DNA of 64,000 bases from Fusarium oxysporum f. sp. lycopersici 4287 (GCF_000149955.1 NC_030996.1:328039-392038), one strand, 5' to 3'. Counted from the first letter of the stretch, positions 33,970-45,547 are shown. The notes: generated by a model not told the origin, from the sequence alone. Made by a program: numbers and translations.

Positions 33970-35844
33970 ATGCACTTACATCATGTACAGCTACCTCCTT
34001 CATTCATACCCTATACAATCACTGGTGCCATACCCATGCCCAGGATGAGAGGTCCAACCCCTCCAACTTACCCTCCCACTCCGTCGCCTTTGCAGAGGAA
34101 GAGAAAGGCCAGTGATGCGGTTCCGAAAAGCGAAAACGACCATCAGTCACAGACGCTTCCTCCTTCACCCAAACGGACTCAACGCGAATTATCATTCATC
34201 AGCATCTCATCAGGCGGTCATGAAGACGCCCAGCATGACCAATTGGCACCCCCCGACGATCGACCAGTCATCAACACTGAACCAGAGCTTTCTGATGAGC
34301 AGAAACACCTGCTCGACACCATTGTGAGCGGCAGACACAATGTCTTCTTCACTGGCTCAGCTGGCTGCGGCAAATCAACCGTTCTCAAAATCGCCATCAG
34401 TCGATTGAGGGCACTAGACATGGACGTTAAAATCTGCGCACCTACAGGTCGTGCAGCTGTGCAAATCGGCGGCACGACTACTTATTCTTACATGGGATGG
34501 TCGCCTGCCTTTATCCAAAAAGGGATAGCCGCGCTCCGGGAAATTACATTCAAGAACAAGACCACTCGTAAGCGTATCAGAAGAACAGAGGTACTGATTA
34601 TCGATGAGGTTAGCATGATCAGCAGTGATTTCTTAAACTGCATGAATGAGTGCTTGAAATATGTGAGAGCGGACAAGCGACATTTGCCCTTTGGCGGCAT
34701 TCAGGTCATCGTCACTGGGGACTTCTGCCAGCTCGCCCCTGTCAAACCTTTTCAGTACTGCTATTTTTGCGGTGCCCAGATGAAGTACAATAAGGCGGAG
34801 GGCATGCATAGTTGTCCCAAATCCAGGGACCACGGGCCCTGGGCTGACGAGGACAAATGGGCATTCAGAAGCAGGGCTTGGGCTGAGGCCAACTTTACCT
34901 GTTTCAACTTGAGAGACATTCATCGTCAGAACGACCCCACTTTCATCAAAATCCTGCAGAAATGCCGATTTGGAATCCCCTTCACTGAAAACGATATAGA
35001 CCTCCTCATGAATCACGACTGTGAAGTTGAAAACGCGCCACAGCTCCTCTGCACCAGAGAAGAGGTTGACCCGATCAATCGCACCAAGTTCCAAGCAATC
35101 ACAGAATATAAGCCGAAGCGATACACAGTTCTTGAAGGCTTTGATTGGAATGGGATACTGAAATGGGAGGATGTTAAGTATAGCAAGACGTCTGAAGACG
35201 GCACATTGGCTGCACACAAGGAACATCAACTCGACCCGGTCGTCGACCTCAAGGAAACAATGCAAGTCATGCTCCAAGTGAACCTCGATATCAGAGCTGG
35301 ACTCGTCAACGGAAGTCAAGGCGTTATCTGCGGCTGGGAGAGAATCGACATGGCCATACTACCGGCACTCCAAGGCGAGTACTCAACCGACAGAGAAGGC
35401 CTCGTCCGAGCCTTCACTGCAAAACACATACAGCTTCACCCCGATAAGAGAGATCATGTCTGGCCACGCGTGCGCTTCAGCAACGGACGTACCCGTACAA
35501 TCTATCCCTGGTGTGTGATGAACCCGGTTGGTGATATTAGGCCTTACTCTTTCCTGCACCGAACACAAATTCCGCTTGTACCTGGTTGGGCTATCACCAT
35601 TCACAAGAGCCAGGGCATGACTCTCGAACGTGTCATCGTCAATCTGAGTAGGGCTTTTGCAGAGGGGCAGGTATACGTTGCGTTATCGAGGGCGACAGGT
35701 CTTCGTGGTCTGAAAGTAGAAGGCAACGCGCGGGGAATAACGGTGGGAGAAGGGGGGAATGCGGAGGTTCGTCAGTTTCTTGCTGACACTTTTGGTACTG
35801 AGATGTTTGAAGAGCTTGAGGATGAAGAACCCGATGAATCGTAA
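33970..35844 (+). CDS. PIF1-like DNA helicase
   Basis: Intronless, 624 residues from the ATG at 33970. A second possible start is at 34036 (MPRMRG). Walker A is GSAGCGKST at 129-137, Walker B is VLIIDEVSM, and later superfamily-1B motifs include GDFCQLAPV, the TIHKSQGMTL segment and VYVALSRATGLRGL at the C-terminus. It should unwind DNA 5'-to-3' in genome or mitochondrial maintenance. The N-terminal 100 residues are Pro/Ser/basic and disordered. An insert after the GDFCQL motif has CYFCGAQ ... CPKSRDHGP, a possible zinc-binding CxxC-x14-C-x5-H. Stand-alone PIF1-like genes of this type are multicopy in Fusarium, so a mobile-element origin is possible. No Rep domain of a Helitron is seen. Confidence 0.9.
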   Translation: MHLHHVQLPPSFIPYTITGAIPMPRMRGPTPPTYPPTPSPLQRKRKASDAVPKSENDHQSQTLPPSPKRTQRELSFISISSGGHEDAQHDQLAPPDDRPVINTEPELSDEQKHLLDTIVSGRHNVFFTGSAGCGKSTVLKIAISRLRALDMDVKICAPTGRAAVQIGGTTTYSYMGWSPAFIQKGIAALREITFKNKTTRKRIRRTEVLIIDEVSMISSDFLNCMNECLKYVRADKRHLPFGGIQVIVTGDFCQLAPVKPFQYCYFCGAQMKYNKAEGMHSCPKSRDHGPWADEDKWAFRSRAWAEANFTCFNLRDIHRQNDPTFIKILQKCRFGIPFTENDIDLLMNHDCEVENAPQLLCTREEVDPINRTKFQAITEYKPKRYTVLEGFDWNGILKWEDVKYSKTSEDGTLAAHKEHQLDPVVDLKETMQVMLQVNLDIRAGLVNGSQGVICGWERIDMAILPALQGEYSTDREGLVRAFTAKHIQLHPDKRDHVWPRVRFSNGRTRTIYPWCVMNPVGDIRPYSFLHRTQIPLVPGWAITIHKSQGMTLERVIVNLSRAFAEGQVYVALSRATGLRGLKVEGNARGITVGEGGNAEVRQFLADTFGTEMFEELEDEEPDES

Positions 35845-36133
35845 GGATACACAGAGTTGCGGCATGGGGAAGAAGATGTTGAATGTGGTTCTTGTTGTAT
35901 GGGCTTTTTATTAATAATTGTGTATGAATGATATTATATTCAAGCGACCTTGATAATCCTCCATGTTTCATCATCATTGACTTACGGTATGAATTGGCCG
36001 ATGATGTATTTGTGGCAGTCTAAATGGCCAGATATGTCCTGAACTAGGAGAAGTATTCCTCACAATACATTAGATACCCGTTATGATCTGATCATTCCCA
36101 AAACCGCAAGGTATAGACTTGGAGCTCCCCAAA

Positions 36134-37211
36134 CTATCCATTCACAACCTCCTCATCAGATACTACCCCGCGTTGGTAGCCTAACCTTGGATAAGGAGTC
36201 GGATACTTGTTATTTTCATCGCTTACCCATCGGGGATAATCAGGATCCTGTCCCGAAAGGTAAGAAGGTTACGATCAGTTTGATGGAGGCGACTTACGTT
36301 GTCGAAAAATGGATGCTTCGAGCCAATATCCTGACGCTCTTGATGCCATTCACCTTCTGGCAGATGCCTTCTTCTGCACCAGATACAGCGTGGTACTGTC
36401 ATGTGGGAGACGGTCTTGCCGCAAGTACACCAAAACTGGATCAATTCGTTAGCTTACCTCAGCGTTCTTGATTTGGCAGTCATACCGCTCGCTCAAAAGC
36501 ATGGTCATGAAGCGTCTTTGAGGGTTCAAAATCATCGCCGTAGTCAATATCCTCCCTGACAATCCAATTCCATTCCATCTCTGTTCGTTCAGCAAAGTAT
36601 TTCCTCGCCGTCATGCGCTCCTCCTCTTCACATCTGACACAAATCCACCTCGTATAAACATCACAGTCGCATCTTTCGTTCAGAAACATCCCTGATACTT
36701 CTTTCTCAGTCTTCGCGTCACAATCCTCACACAAGCACATGATATTATCAAGCTCATAACTCCCTCTCAAATGCGGTCTGCGATTTGGATATGCACTCGG
36801 CGGAGCTGCACGAGGATAACATCGGCATTCCTCACAGACGTTAATGCCGCATTTTAAACACGGTAATGCACCCGCCTCATCGCATTTGGTGTTGTATAAG
36901 CGTACTTCGATCTCCTCGTCGCCTTTGAGATGAGGACTCAGCGTCGATTGACCGGCCGTACGGTTCCTGTGATAGGGACTTGCATAGGCTTGACGTGTAG
37001 CGAGGCCACGACCATCGCAGAGGCAATGACGACTGAGCGACTTGAAGATTGTTGGTGACGATTGGATGTACTCGTAAGCTGACTTGCTTGCCAGACTGAG
37101 ATGATAGAGGTCAAGGGTTGAGAGCCACGGTGCTAAGGAAATGAGGATCGAGTATGAGGAGATAAGGTCCTCGATGGTGGATCCAACATTGCCAGAAGGA
37201 GTGGACGCCAT
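36134..37211 (-). CDS. F-box-like protein with Cys-rich zinc-binding body, three exons
   Basis: Exons 36486-37211, 36298-36435 and 36134-36247 join across two 50-bp introns in frame to 325 residues. The first intron has a clear GCTAACG branch site. The N-terminus (LISLAPWLSTLDLYHLSLASKSAY) is F-box-like. The body holds paired CxxC units: CLKCG/CEEC, CLCEDC, CDCDVYTRWICVRC and, in exon 2, CTCGK ... CIWCRRRHLPEGEW. The last exon ends in DPDYPRWVSDENN, the usual ending of this Fusarium family. Reading only the first exon would truncate the protein before its final zinc site. It is probably an SCF adaptor, with unknown target. Confidence 0.85.
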
Positions 37212-37934
37212 AATTGACCGTTTCAAAGACTATTTTCTGATTCAACTTGTCGTCAATTTGCTATAGTTCCATCGACGGGTTGTCGAAGCTTGGCTGTCGC
37301 ATCACGTGGGTAAGCAATAATATGAGTCAGATCGTAACGTTACGTCTTTGTCAGATTGCTCCAGTGGTCAGAATACTAAGAAACGAGATCATGCTTGCCG
37401 GAATTCGGTATCTTGGCGAAATTAGATTCGGAAACCCTTCTGCCGTTGGTGTTGAGCGTGAAATCCTGGGCAAGATCCGCTTCTTACACATACCACAGTA
37501 TGAGCAGCGGTCTGGACCTACGCCACAAATTAACTTATTTTTAGCTCGGCACATGACCTTCGTTCAAGCCAACGAGGTTTCTAACCGGGTCCAATCTATC
37601 ATCAGTGGCTTTTGCAACGGCTTGACTTAGGTATTATCGCCACCATCCTACGGCAGTCTGGACCCGGGGATGGTTGGGATATACGGCGTAACGGCATACA
37701 CATCATCAAAGCCGCAGCCCTGATAGGGTCATTGAAATTGACTTTGAGACAAGACCATCAATCTAATAGCCTGTATCGCTTTGAGATCATGTTGTGCTAC
37801 AAGCACGAAGGTTCCCGTTGGCAATCTCAAATAGCCTGTTGGCACTCTTGAAGATATGATTCGAGTGGAGTTTTAATCGCCCTGATCGCATCCTTCGCCC
37901 TAACCCTTGATAACTAGCAATCGTGACCGTTGTT
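37212..37934. other. intergenic
   Basis: About 720 bp. A plus-strand frame at 37247-37630 is open by chance as far as I can judge, without motifs. No RNA gene is seen. Confidence 0.35.
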
Positions 37935-38758
37935 TCATATCTTCCTGGTCTCTTGGGATACAAGCTCCACGAGCCACTTTCTGTGCTCTTCCACCAGGTG
38001 CGGACTATGTCCAGATTCCATCTCCAAAGTGTCAGCGCCCCAATTCTGAGCCACGCCCAAAAGCATCTCCCTCCCGAAGATGGGATCATTCTTGCAGATA
38101 ACCATAGTCTTGGGAATCTTCAAGTCTGCCGGGGTACAAACGACAGGAAATTCGAAGGGAGCTTTGCTTTGATGACAAAGTGTAGGGATAATCTCATCCG
38201 CAATGCTCTGATCAATATCTGAGAAGAATGCTTCTTTGACTCTATCCAGCTTCAGTGGCATACGTGTGTCCTAACAAACAATTGGTTCGGTGGCTTGGGA
38301 TTCTGAGTTGAGTGCTGACTTACTGTTACGTCATGGAAGAATGGTGTCTTGCGATGCTCGCCCGCAGCCTTATACATAGAAATGCCTTTGTGTAGGACAG
38401 GTGTTGGGGCCACATAAATCACAGAGCCGAAGCCACCAGGAAGGCCTCTCTCTTCTCTCTCTGCAATACTGTGACCTTCAATCGCCACGGTAAGAGGGAT
38501 CGCTCCATAGCTGTGACCAACAGCGATCACCTTTCTTCCGTTGTCCATGTAAGGCAGAACAGCGTCGTGGATTCTCTTTACGTCATCGTGGTATGTCTTA
38601 CCATCTACCGAATCATCGTAGCCGGAGCTTGCAAGCGGCGGTGCAAGAACAGTGTAGCCTTGTTGCTGAAAAGCTTGGATGAGGAAACGGTAGTGGAGAG
38701 GTCGATGCCAAGCGCCGTGAACTAGAAGTATGACTGGCTTTTGGTCTTTCTCGTTCAT
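37935..38758 (-). CDS. alpha/beta hydrolase (AB-hydrolase_6 type)
   Basis: Exons 38324-38758 and 37935-38270 join across a 53-bp intron to 256 residues. The oxyanion segment is LVHGAWHRP, the nucleophile is Ser in GHSYGA, the acid lies probably in ICKNDPIF and the histidine in SGHSPHLVEEH near the end. This is the small fungal esterase/lactonase-like group related to plant methylesterases and EstC. It lacks a signal peptide, so it acts inside the cell on a small ester or lactone. The complete triad suggests activity. It is divergent from the Copia-side intergenic region. Confidence 0.9.
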
Positions 38759-39475
38759 TTTCAATTGTATGAGTGTAAAGTTGAAGCTCCATTGTTGATC
38801 GACTTATGCTGAGATTAAATATGTAAGACTCGATAATCACGGAATCCTTCTTCGGACGAAATCTCCGATCTCGCAAATGATCTCACTGTGATAAGCGATT
38901 TAGTCCTATCATCTTTCGGATAGAGATTCGGACGAACATAGGGCGCGGAAACATGCTGACAATCGTTTCACTCCGTCTCCGGTGGATTTCAAGTTGGGGG
39001 CAGGGTACCATGACCCATGCCCGGATCCGACACGATGTAAGCACTAATATACGCTGTGGTAATATGGTTATACCCTGAGCAAGACTCAGGGCCTGGTGGA
39101 CTTCAGCTCTTGAGCAAGCAGGTCAATATTATGTGTTTCATGCTTCAGGCAGACTCTCGAGTGATACGATCTTCATGGCATAGTTGTAGTACAATAACTA
39201 GCGATAATGCTGAACTTCTGAAGTGAGTACCGAAGCGCCAGTGGACATGGTCGGCTTGGCGCTTATTGATTCATCAGCATTTCCTTATTGTGCGGACATA
39301 CAGGGAAGAATTCCTCTGGCTGCGATTCGCATGGCGTCGGCTAGCAGCGGTAGGCCGGTTATGACTTCACGGTATACTTCAGATCCCACATGCCCGCTGG
39401 ATGTATTTATCCTGATAATTACTCAAGGCTTGATCCAAATCTGAAACTTATTAACGATAAGAATATCTTTGAGTT
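38759..39475. other. intergenic flank of the Copia insertion
   Basis: About 720 bp of low-complexity-free sequence without a gene. It holds the promoter of the minus-strand hydrolase and ends in the apparent 5-bp target duplication of the retrotransposon. Confidence 0.4.
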
Positions 39476-39480
39476 ATAAC
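39476..39480. repeat. target site duplication ATAAC (left)
   Basis: ATAAC at 39476-39480 is matched by ATAAC at 45548-45552 directly after the right LTR. Five bases is the usual Ty1/Copia length. If it is the duplication, the left LTR would begin AGCAGCATGTCTGGG and not the canonical TG, which occurs 7 bases later. Confidence 0.6.
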
Positions 39481-40421
39481 AGCAGCATGTCTGGGAGCTT
39501 TAACAATCTTGACACACGTAGGACAATTGCGCATATTTTCATCTTTACATCACCCACATAGGCTCCTGCAGAAGAGCAGATCACAGATGGAAGGTCAGAG
39601 GCCCCAGCTCTCTGCGCCCATTAGGTGCGCCACCATCCGCCTCCTTGCATCACAGCCTACCATCCTTGTAACATCAACCACCGCAACGCTTCCGTAGTGT
39701 CATATCGGCGGCCAGACTAGTCGCCATTTGGGGCAACTCTAGGTTCATCGAGATCACTCAGAGTAGTGACAGATCACATAAGCGGGAGCCAGGTAGCGTA
39801 TCTAGTCGCAGAAGCTGAAATGCATTCCGGCGGTACCGGGGAATGATTGGCGCCGCGGGCTATCAGTTAGAGCTTCAGTGCCAGCTCGGCACGGCCCGGT
39901 TCAAGCTGAGATATTGATGTCCATCAGGTCAGGGATCGTTGACCATTGCCTTTCTATTGTTCAAGACACGGTGATTTCATCCAGTATTCATCTGCACTGA
40001 ATCGACCTGCACGTCACCTAAATCGGCAGATCGGCGATGCCCCTCGGATGAAAGTGGCTGAAAAGGGCTGAACTGAAAAACGATGATCTTTACCGACGGA
40101 CAACTATACAACGACGCCAAAGACGAGAAAATCTATCATCCAATCCATTGGCTCAGCATTTCTAGCTTTCGGCTCAAGCCGTGTCTTGGATCAGTGCAGT
40201 TTACGGCATTGATGTGCCACGCATAACTGTTGTTTATATTGCGCAGTAGTGCTGGGTGAAAATGTATTTTTATGAAACTTGGTTGTTCATTATTGAGCTG
40301 AGAGTTATTCTCGGGTTTATATCTCTAGATGATTGTATCTAGGACTTTGAACTTTAAATCTAGGACTTTCAGACTAACAGTCTGAATCCTGAAGGGAAGG
40401 GGATTCCCGGATTTTCCAACA
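39481..40421 (-). repeat. 3' LTR of the Copia element
   Basis: On the minus strand it begins TGTTGGAAAATCC at 40421, the standard Copia start, and extends to 39481 or 39488. Near its start it holds a perfect hairpin TTCAGACT-AAC-AGTCTGAA (40368-40386) and two copies of TCTAGGACTTT. The same sequence forms the right LTR. Confidence 0.9.
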
Positions 40422-40441
40422 CGCCCCCATCCACCTTGTCT
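40422..40441 (-). other. polypurine tract of the Copia element
   Basis: On minus, AAGGTGGATGGGGGCG stands directly before the 3' LTR and just after the pol stop. This is the expected position and composition of the plus-strand primer. Confidence 0.65.
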
Positions 40442-43400
40442 TCAGGGCACAGAGTCATCGTGGACTTCAGTACTCCAAATAATACGACCTGCTTCCTCGA
40501 TCGGACATGCACTGACTCGAATTGCTTCTAGAAAGTGACCGTGGCTGACGGCGTTCAATGGTTTAGTGAGTCCGTCTGCTACCTGCTCATGTGTGCTGAC
40601 GTATTGCACATCAATATTCCCGGCTTCAACTTCTTCTCGGATATGGTGCTCGGTTAACGGAATGTGCTTTGTCCGTTGGTGAAGCTCAGGGTTTCTGCAT
40701 AGCTTTAGGGAACCCTGGTTGTCGCCGTTCAGTGGGATAGGCATATGTAGCGGAAGGAGCAGTTCAGAGAAGAGGTTCCTAGTCCAGGCCAATTCTCTGG
40801 CACACTGGGAGAGTGCTGTATATTCAGCCTCGGTAGTCGATAGTGCCACTGTTTCGTGCCGTTTGGCCCTCCATGAGACTGTAGATCCTTCAAGTTGAAC
40901 AAGCCATCCAAACGTCGATCTTCCCGTAACAGTGTCGCCTTTCCAATCCGAGTCGGCCCAAGCTGTGATGCTCCAAGCGGATTCAGGATCTTTCTTGACG
41001 CCCCCAAGCACCAGGCCGTGGTCTCTTGTCTGCTGTAGATAGCGGAGACCTCTTTTGATCATTCGTGAATGTGTTGGTGATGGATTCGACATGTATCTTG
41101 AGAGTACCGAGAGTAGGAAAGCTAAATCGGGTCTGGTTTGGGTCATTCCATACATCAGCGAGCCGGTTTTCGAGCTATAGTCTTCTCGTTCTTCTGGAGA
41201 AGCCGAGTCGCCATTGTCTCTTGGTTGCAGTGTCGAGAGTGAATTTCGCTCCATCGGGGTCTTGACCGGTCGACAATCCTCTAAGCCGAATTTCTTCAGT
41301 ATTCTGGTAAAATATGCATCCTGGGAAAGGTAGATCAGCCTTGAGTTCCTGTCTCGGGTTATTCTTACTCCAAGAAAATGGCTGGCGGGACCGAGATCAG
41401 TCATTGTGAAGATCTCTCCCAGGCGGGCTTTGTACCCTTGGATTGCTTCCTTGTTGCTGCCCATGATGAGGAAGTCATCCACATATGTGATGATGATCAC
41501 TCCCGTTGTGGGATTGTGATATACGGGCCGTGTCAGACGGTAACTTGTCGAAAGTCAAGGGATTCCAAGGCCTCCTTCAGCTTCTTTTGCCATTGCCGAG
41601 GCGCCTGTTTGAGTCCATAGAGGGATTTGATCAGTTTGCAGATCTTCTCGGTTGAGAATCCTGGCGGANNNNNNNNNNNNNNNNNNNNNNNNNNNNNNNN
41701 NNNNNNNNNNNNNNNNNNNNNNNNNNNNNNNNNNNNNNNNNNNNNNNNNNNNNNNNNNNNNNNNNNNNNNNNNNNNNNNNNNNNNNNNNNNNNNNNNNNN
41801 NNNNNNNNNNGACAGGCAGCAACGGTGAGGAGGATTCTCCAAGTCGCCGCTTTGGCAACAGAGGCAAAGGTCTGGTTGTAGTCAAAGCCGAACTGTTGTT
41901 CAAAGCCTCTGACCACCAGCCGCGCCTTGAACTTGTCGAGGTTGCCGTCCTCGTTTTTCTTGACCTTGAATACCCATTTGACGGTAAGTGGCCTATTGTG
42001 AGCTTGGTTGCGGTCCAGCATGCGCCAAGTTCCTTTCGTGAGGAGACTGCGCAGCTCACTGTGTATTGCTCTGAGCCAATGCTCCCTTTGCGGACCTTGA
42101 AGCGCTTCAGTCATTGTTTTGGGCTCAGTGATCACCTCTTTTCGGAGATCGGGCAGCTTAGCTGATGTCATGGATGTTGTCGTCTGTCCATGCTGAGGAT
42201 TATGCACCTCAGCATGCTGAAGATTGTTCACTTCAGACCTTTGTGGCCTTGGAGTCTTTGTCTGCTCCGTGACGGACTGTGGCCGGCTTGAGATGGGAGC
42301 TCCGTTCTTGCGGATTTCCGGCTCAACATCATGCTCAGTTTCGGTCAGGAGTTCTGTCTCCCCAACCTTTTCGTAGAATTGTACATTTGCAGAACGGACG
42401 ATCTGATGTCCCTTCCTGCGAGAGGGCACCCAGCAGGTGTAGATCTGTGAACCTTCCATGCATAGGTAGATTCCAGCCTCTCCTCTTGGGCCAAACTTGT
42501 GTGATCTCAATCTTCGTTCCTGCGGTATGTGTATCGTGACTTGTGAGCCGCAGATTCGTTCTCCGGACAGATCCGGCTTGTTGTCTTGTCCGGGGAAGGC
42601 CTCGTTGAGAAAGCTTTCCATGGGAGTGAGGCCATCAATTGCCCTGGTGGCTGTCACGTTTGTCTTGCGCACCATATCTTCCAGGACCAATGGCCAGAGC
42701 TCTATCGGGATTCTTTCCGATTCCATGGTTGCTCTGACTTTGTCAAAGATGATGCGGTTAGAGCGCTCAGCAACTCCGTTAAATTCAGGAGTATATGGTG
42801 TCGTCTTGATGATCTTGACGCCGTGAGTGTACTCGAGGTTTTTGAGAGACGCACCATAGAGCTCAGAGCCGCCATCCATTTGGATTGCGTACACTCGGAT
42901 GCCATACTGAGTTCGTATCTTGGAGATGAGCTGGCCTAGAAGTTCCGAAGCCATCCCCTTCCTCGTGAACGTGTAGGCCCATCTCATTCTATGCCTGTCA
43001 TCTGTGGCAATCATTCCCCATCGTTCGCCTCTAATGCCCGGTGGATTGACTTTGAAGGTGTCAACATGAATGAACCCGGCCCTGGAGGCTCGTTTCCGTT
43101 TATTTCGCGGAGTCCATCGTAGGGCCTTTGCGATGTCGCAGGCGAGGCAGTAATTGAAAGGCTGATGGTCGTGGTGGCCGTCACAGTACATTCCTCTGGT
43201 CATTTTGGCAGTCTGTGACACCTGATATGCGTTAACATGGCCGAGTCTTCGGTGCCAAAGGTCGACATTCAGGCATTGGTTTGATGAAGCAGTGTGATGA
43301 TTGCATGGTTCTGGCTGGAGTTCCGAGACGGCCTGGTTTGAAACAGTAGTCTTTCCGACCTCAGTGTTCACGTACAGACCGTCCCTTCCTATGCGGAGGA

Positions 43401-44566
43401 GACCAAAGACATCTCCTGTTGGGTCGTACATGTCGTTCCCGTCTATCCAGCCGCCGTTCTTGTATAGCCTGAGTCCTGACATGACATTTACCGGAAACTC
43501 AGGGATGAACAGCGTGTCTTTGAGGTTAATTGTGACCTGCTCACCCCATTTGTTTATGAAGCAAATTTTGACTGTCCCCTTACCGAATGGGTACACCTTC
43601 CCACCGCCCGTAACGAGGACCGTTCGGGTTGCAGGCTGCAGTTCTGTGAATAGGCTTTGGTCGTTGCAGATGTGGACTGATGAACCTGTGTCGAACAGCC
43701 ATTCTGCGGTTGAAGAGATGTTATCAAGGGAGACTTTACACGTCTCTGTATTGTCCATAGGTAGCTCGTCTGAGACGCTGTCTTCAAGAATCAGAAAAGA
43801 TCGCTCAACTGTCATGTGATTTGATTCCTTGATATGGAGATTCTTGGTGCTGTCGCGTTGAAGATCATGCTCCATGAGTTCCTTGGCGAGACGGACTGCC
43901 CAGTCGGGTCGCTTATCCTTATGGGCGAACCAACAATCATTTTCATGATGTCCTCTCTTCTTGCAGTTCGTGCAGGTATGTTCCTTGTTCTTGCCGACTC
44001 GATGATTGGTTTCCTGGCTAGACTTGTTCGCGGCTCGCTGGTTCTTTGAAGATCCTCTCCTCCGGCCACTTGCCTCTTGCTTTCTTGCGGCCGGGCCCTT
44101 CCTTCCAGTCTTTTTACTGTGAGCCCAGTACGTGGAGGCAGTACCATGACTGTCATCATCATCTGATGACCTGTTTTCATCAATGAGATCTTGCTGCATT
44201 GATCGTAGTGTTGGCGGATGCTCCGAGCGTAGGAGAGCGCGCTGTCTGGCAGTCCAGTCAGGGTACTCGTTCTCGCAGGCAGTCAGATAAACAACCTTTT
44301 TGAGGGTATCTGAGATTGGTTCTTTCTGCTCGAGGAGAAGTTTGACGAGTCGTTCAAAGTCGACATTAAATTGTGGAATTGTCTCGTAAGAGCTTGTTTT
44401 GATCCGGATGAACTGGTAAAGTGTTGTCTGCAGAAGAACTGGGCCCGTGCCAATACAATAGGCCTGGAGAAGGTTGAACATCTCCTGGGGATTCTCAATC
44501 CCGACTAGTTGACTGAGTGCTTCTCCAGTGCAGTTACCTCGGATGGAGACGGCAGCTTTTGCCGCC
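40442..44566 (-). pseudogene. Copia gag-pol polyprotein, gapped and frameshifted
   Basis: The frame is open into the gap at 44567, so the true start is not visible. In order on minus there are a gag region, a CCHC knuckle (CTNCKKRGHHENDC, near 43950), a protease motif DTGSS (near 43690), an integrase HHCC (LWHRRLGH ... CLACD, near 43240-43130) with its DDE part, the [12 protein letters not shown] (near 41600), the YVDD motif (near 41480), and RNase H STTEAEY (near 40830). The frame ends at a TGA near 41533 and coding resumes in another frame (RPVYHNPTTG before YVDD), so one base seems lost near 41540. Given the gaps this may be an assembly error or a true inactivation. Confidence 0.88.
41669..41810. 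other. assembly gap (N) inside reverse transcriptase
   Basis: 142 N between VAAC on the upstream side and PPGF on the downstream side of the Copia RT. The frame is kept across it, so its size is plausible, but the hidden sequence cannot be described. Confidence 0.95.
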
Positions 44567-44666
44567 NNNNNNNNNNNNNNNNNNNNNNNNNNNNNNNNNN
44601 NNNNNNNNNNNNNNNNNNNNNNNNNNNNNNNNNNNNNNNNNNNNNNNNNNNNNNNNNNNNNNNNNN
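44567..44666. other. assembly gap (N) at gag start and LTR inner edge
   Basis: Exactly 100 N, the usual placeholder for unknown length. It hides the gag start, the leader, the primer-binding site and about 62 bases of the 5' LTR as judged from the other LTR. Confidence 0.95.
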
Positions 44667-45547
44667 CTTTACATCACCCACATAGGCTCCTGCAGAAGGA
44701 GCAGATCACAGATGGAAGGTCAGAGGCCCCAGCTCTCTGCGCCCATTAGGTGCGCCACCATCCGCCTCCTTGCATCACAGCCTACCATCCTTGTAACATC
44801 AACCACCGCAACGCCTCCCGTAGTGTCATATCGGCGGCCAGACTAGTCGCCATTTGGGGCAACTCTAGGTTCATCGAGATCACTCAGAGTAGTGACAGAT
44901 CACATAAGCGGGAGCCAGGTAGCGTATCTAGTCGCAGAAGCTGAAATGCATTCCGGCGGTACCGGGGAATGATTGGCGCCGCGGGCTATCAGTTAGAGCT
45001 TCAGTGCCAGCTCGGCACGGCCCGGTTCAAGCTGAGATATTGATGTCCATCAGGTCAGGGATCGTTGACCATTGCCTTTCTATTGTTCAAGACACGGTGA
45101 TTTCATCCAGTATTCATCTGCACTGAATCGACCTGCACGTCACCTAAATCGGCAGATCGGCGATGCCCCTCGGATGAAAGTGGCTGAAAAGGGCTGAACT
45201 GAAAAACGATGATCTTTACCGACGGACAACTATACAACGACGCCAAAGACGAGAAAATCTATCATCCAATCCATTGGCTCAGCATTTCTAGCTTTCGGCT
45301 CAAGCCGTGTCTTGGATCAGTGCAGTTTACGGCATTGATGTGCCACGCATAACTGTTGTTTATATTGCGCAGTAGTGCTGGGTGAAAATGTATTTTTATG
45401 AAACTTGGTTGTTCATTATTGAGCTGAGAGTTATTCTCGGGTTTATATCTCTAGATGATTGTATCTAGGACTTTGAACTTTAAATCTAGGACTTTCAGAC
45501 TAACAGTCTGAATCCTGAAGGGAAGGGGATTCCCGGATTTTCCAACA
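44667..45547 (-). repeat. 5' LTR of the Copia element (visible part)
   Basis: It matches 39543-40421 almost base for base and ends on plus in TTCCAACA, i.e. TGTTGGAA on minus. Differences from the left copy are GAAGGAGCAG for GAAGAGCAG, and CGCCTCCCG for CGCTTCCG. Confidence 0.95.

Larger units (their letters stand above)
39481..45547 (-). mobile_element. Ty1/Copia LTR retrotransposon, nearly intact
   Basis: A complete element of about 6.07 kb as assembled: two LTRs of about 0.94 kb, a gag-pol frame on minus with zinc knuckle, protease, integrase, reverse transcriptase and RNase H in Copia order, a purine-rich tract before the 3' LTR, and an ATAAC duplication. Two gaps of N interrupt it (41669-41810 in the reverse transcriptase, 44567-44666 across the gag start, primer-binding site and inner end of the 5' LTR). 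Over the roughly 880 comparable bases the LTRs differ by one substitution and two single-base insertions, so the insertion is young and shows no RIP. Confidence 0.93.

Noticed and set aside
33970..35844. Helitron interpretation of the helicase gene
   Set aside because: The protein has no Rep/HUH domain and I saw no Helitron end hairpin nearby; a stand-alone PIF1-like gene is simpler.
37247..37630. Plus-strand frame of 127 codons
   Set aside because: No recognisable motif and no homologous neighbour; not supported.
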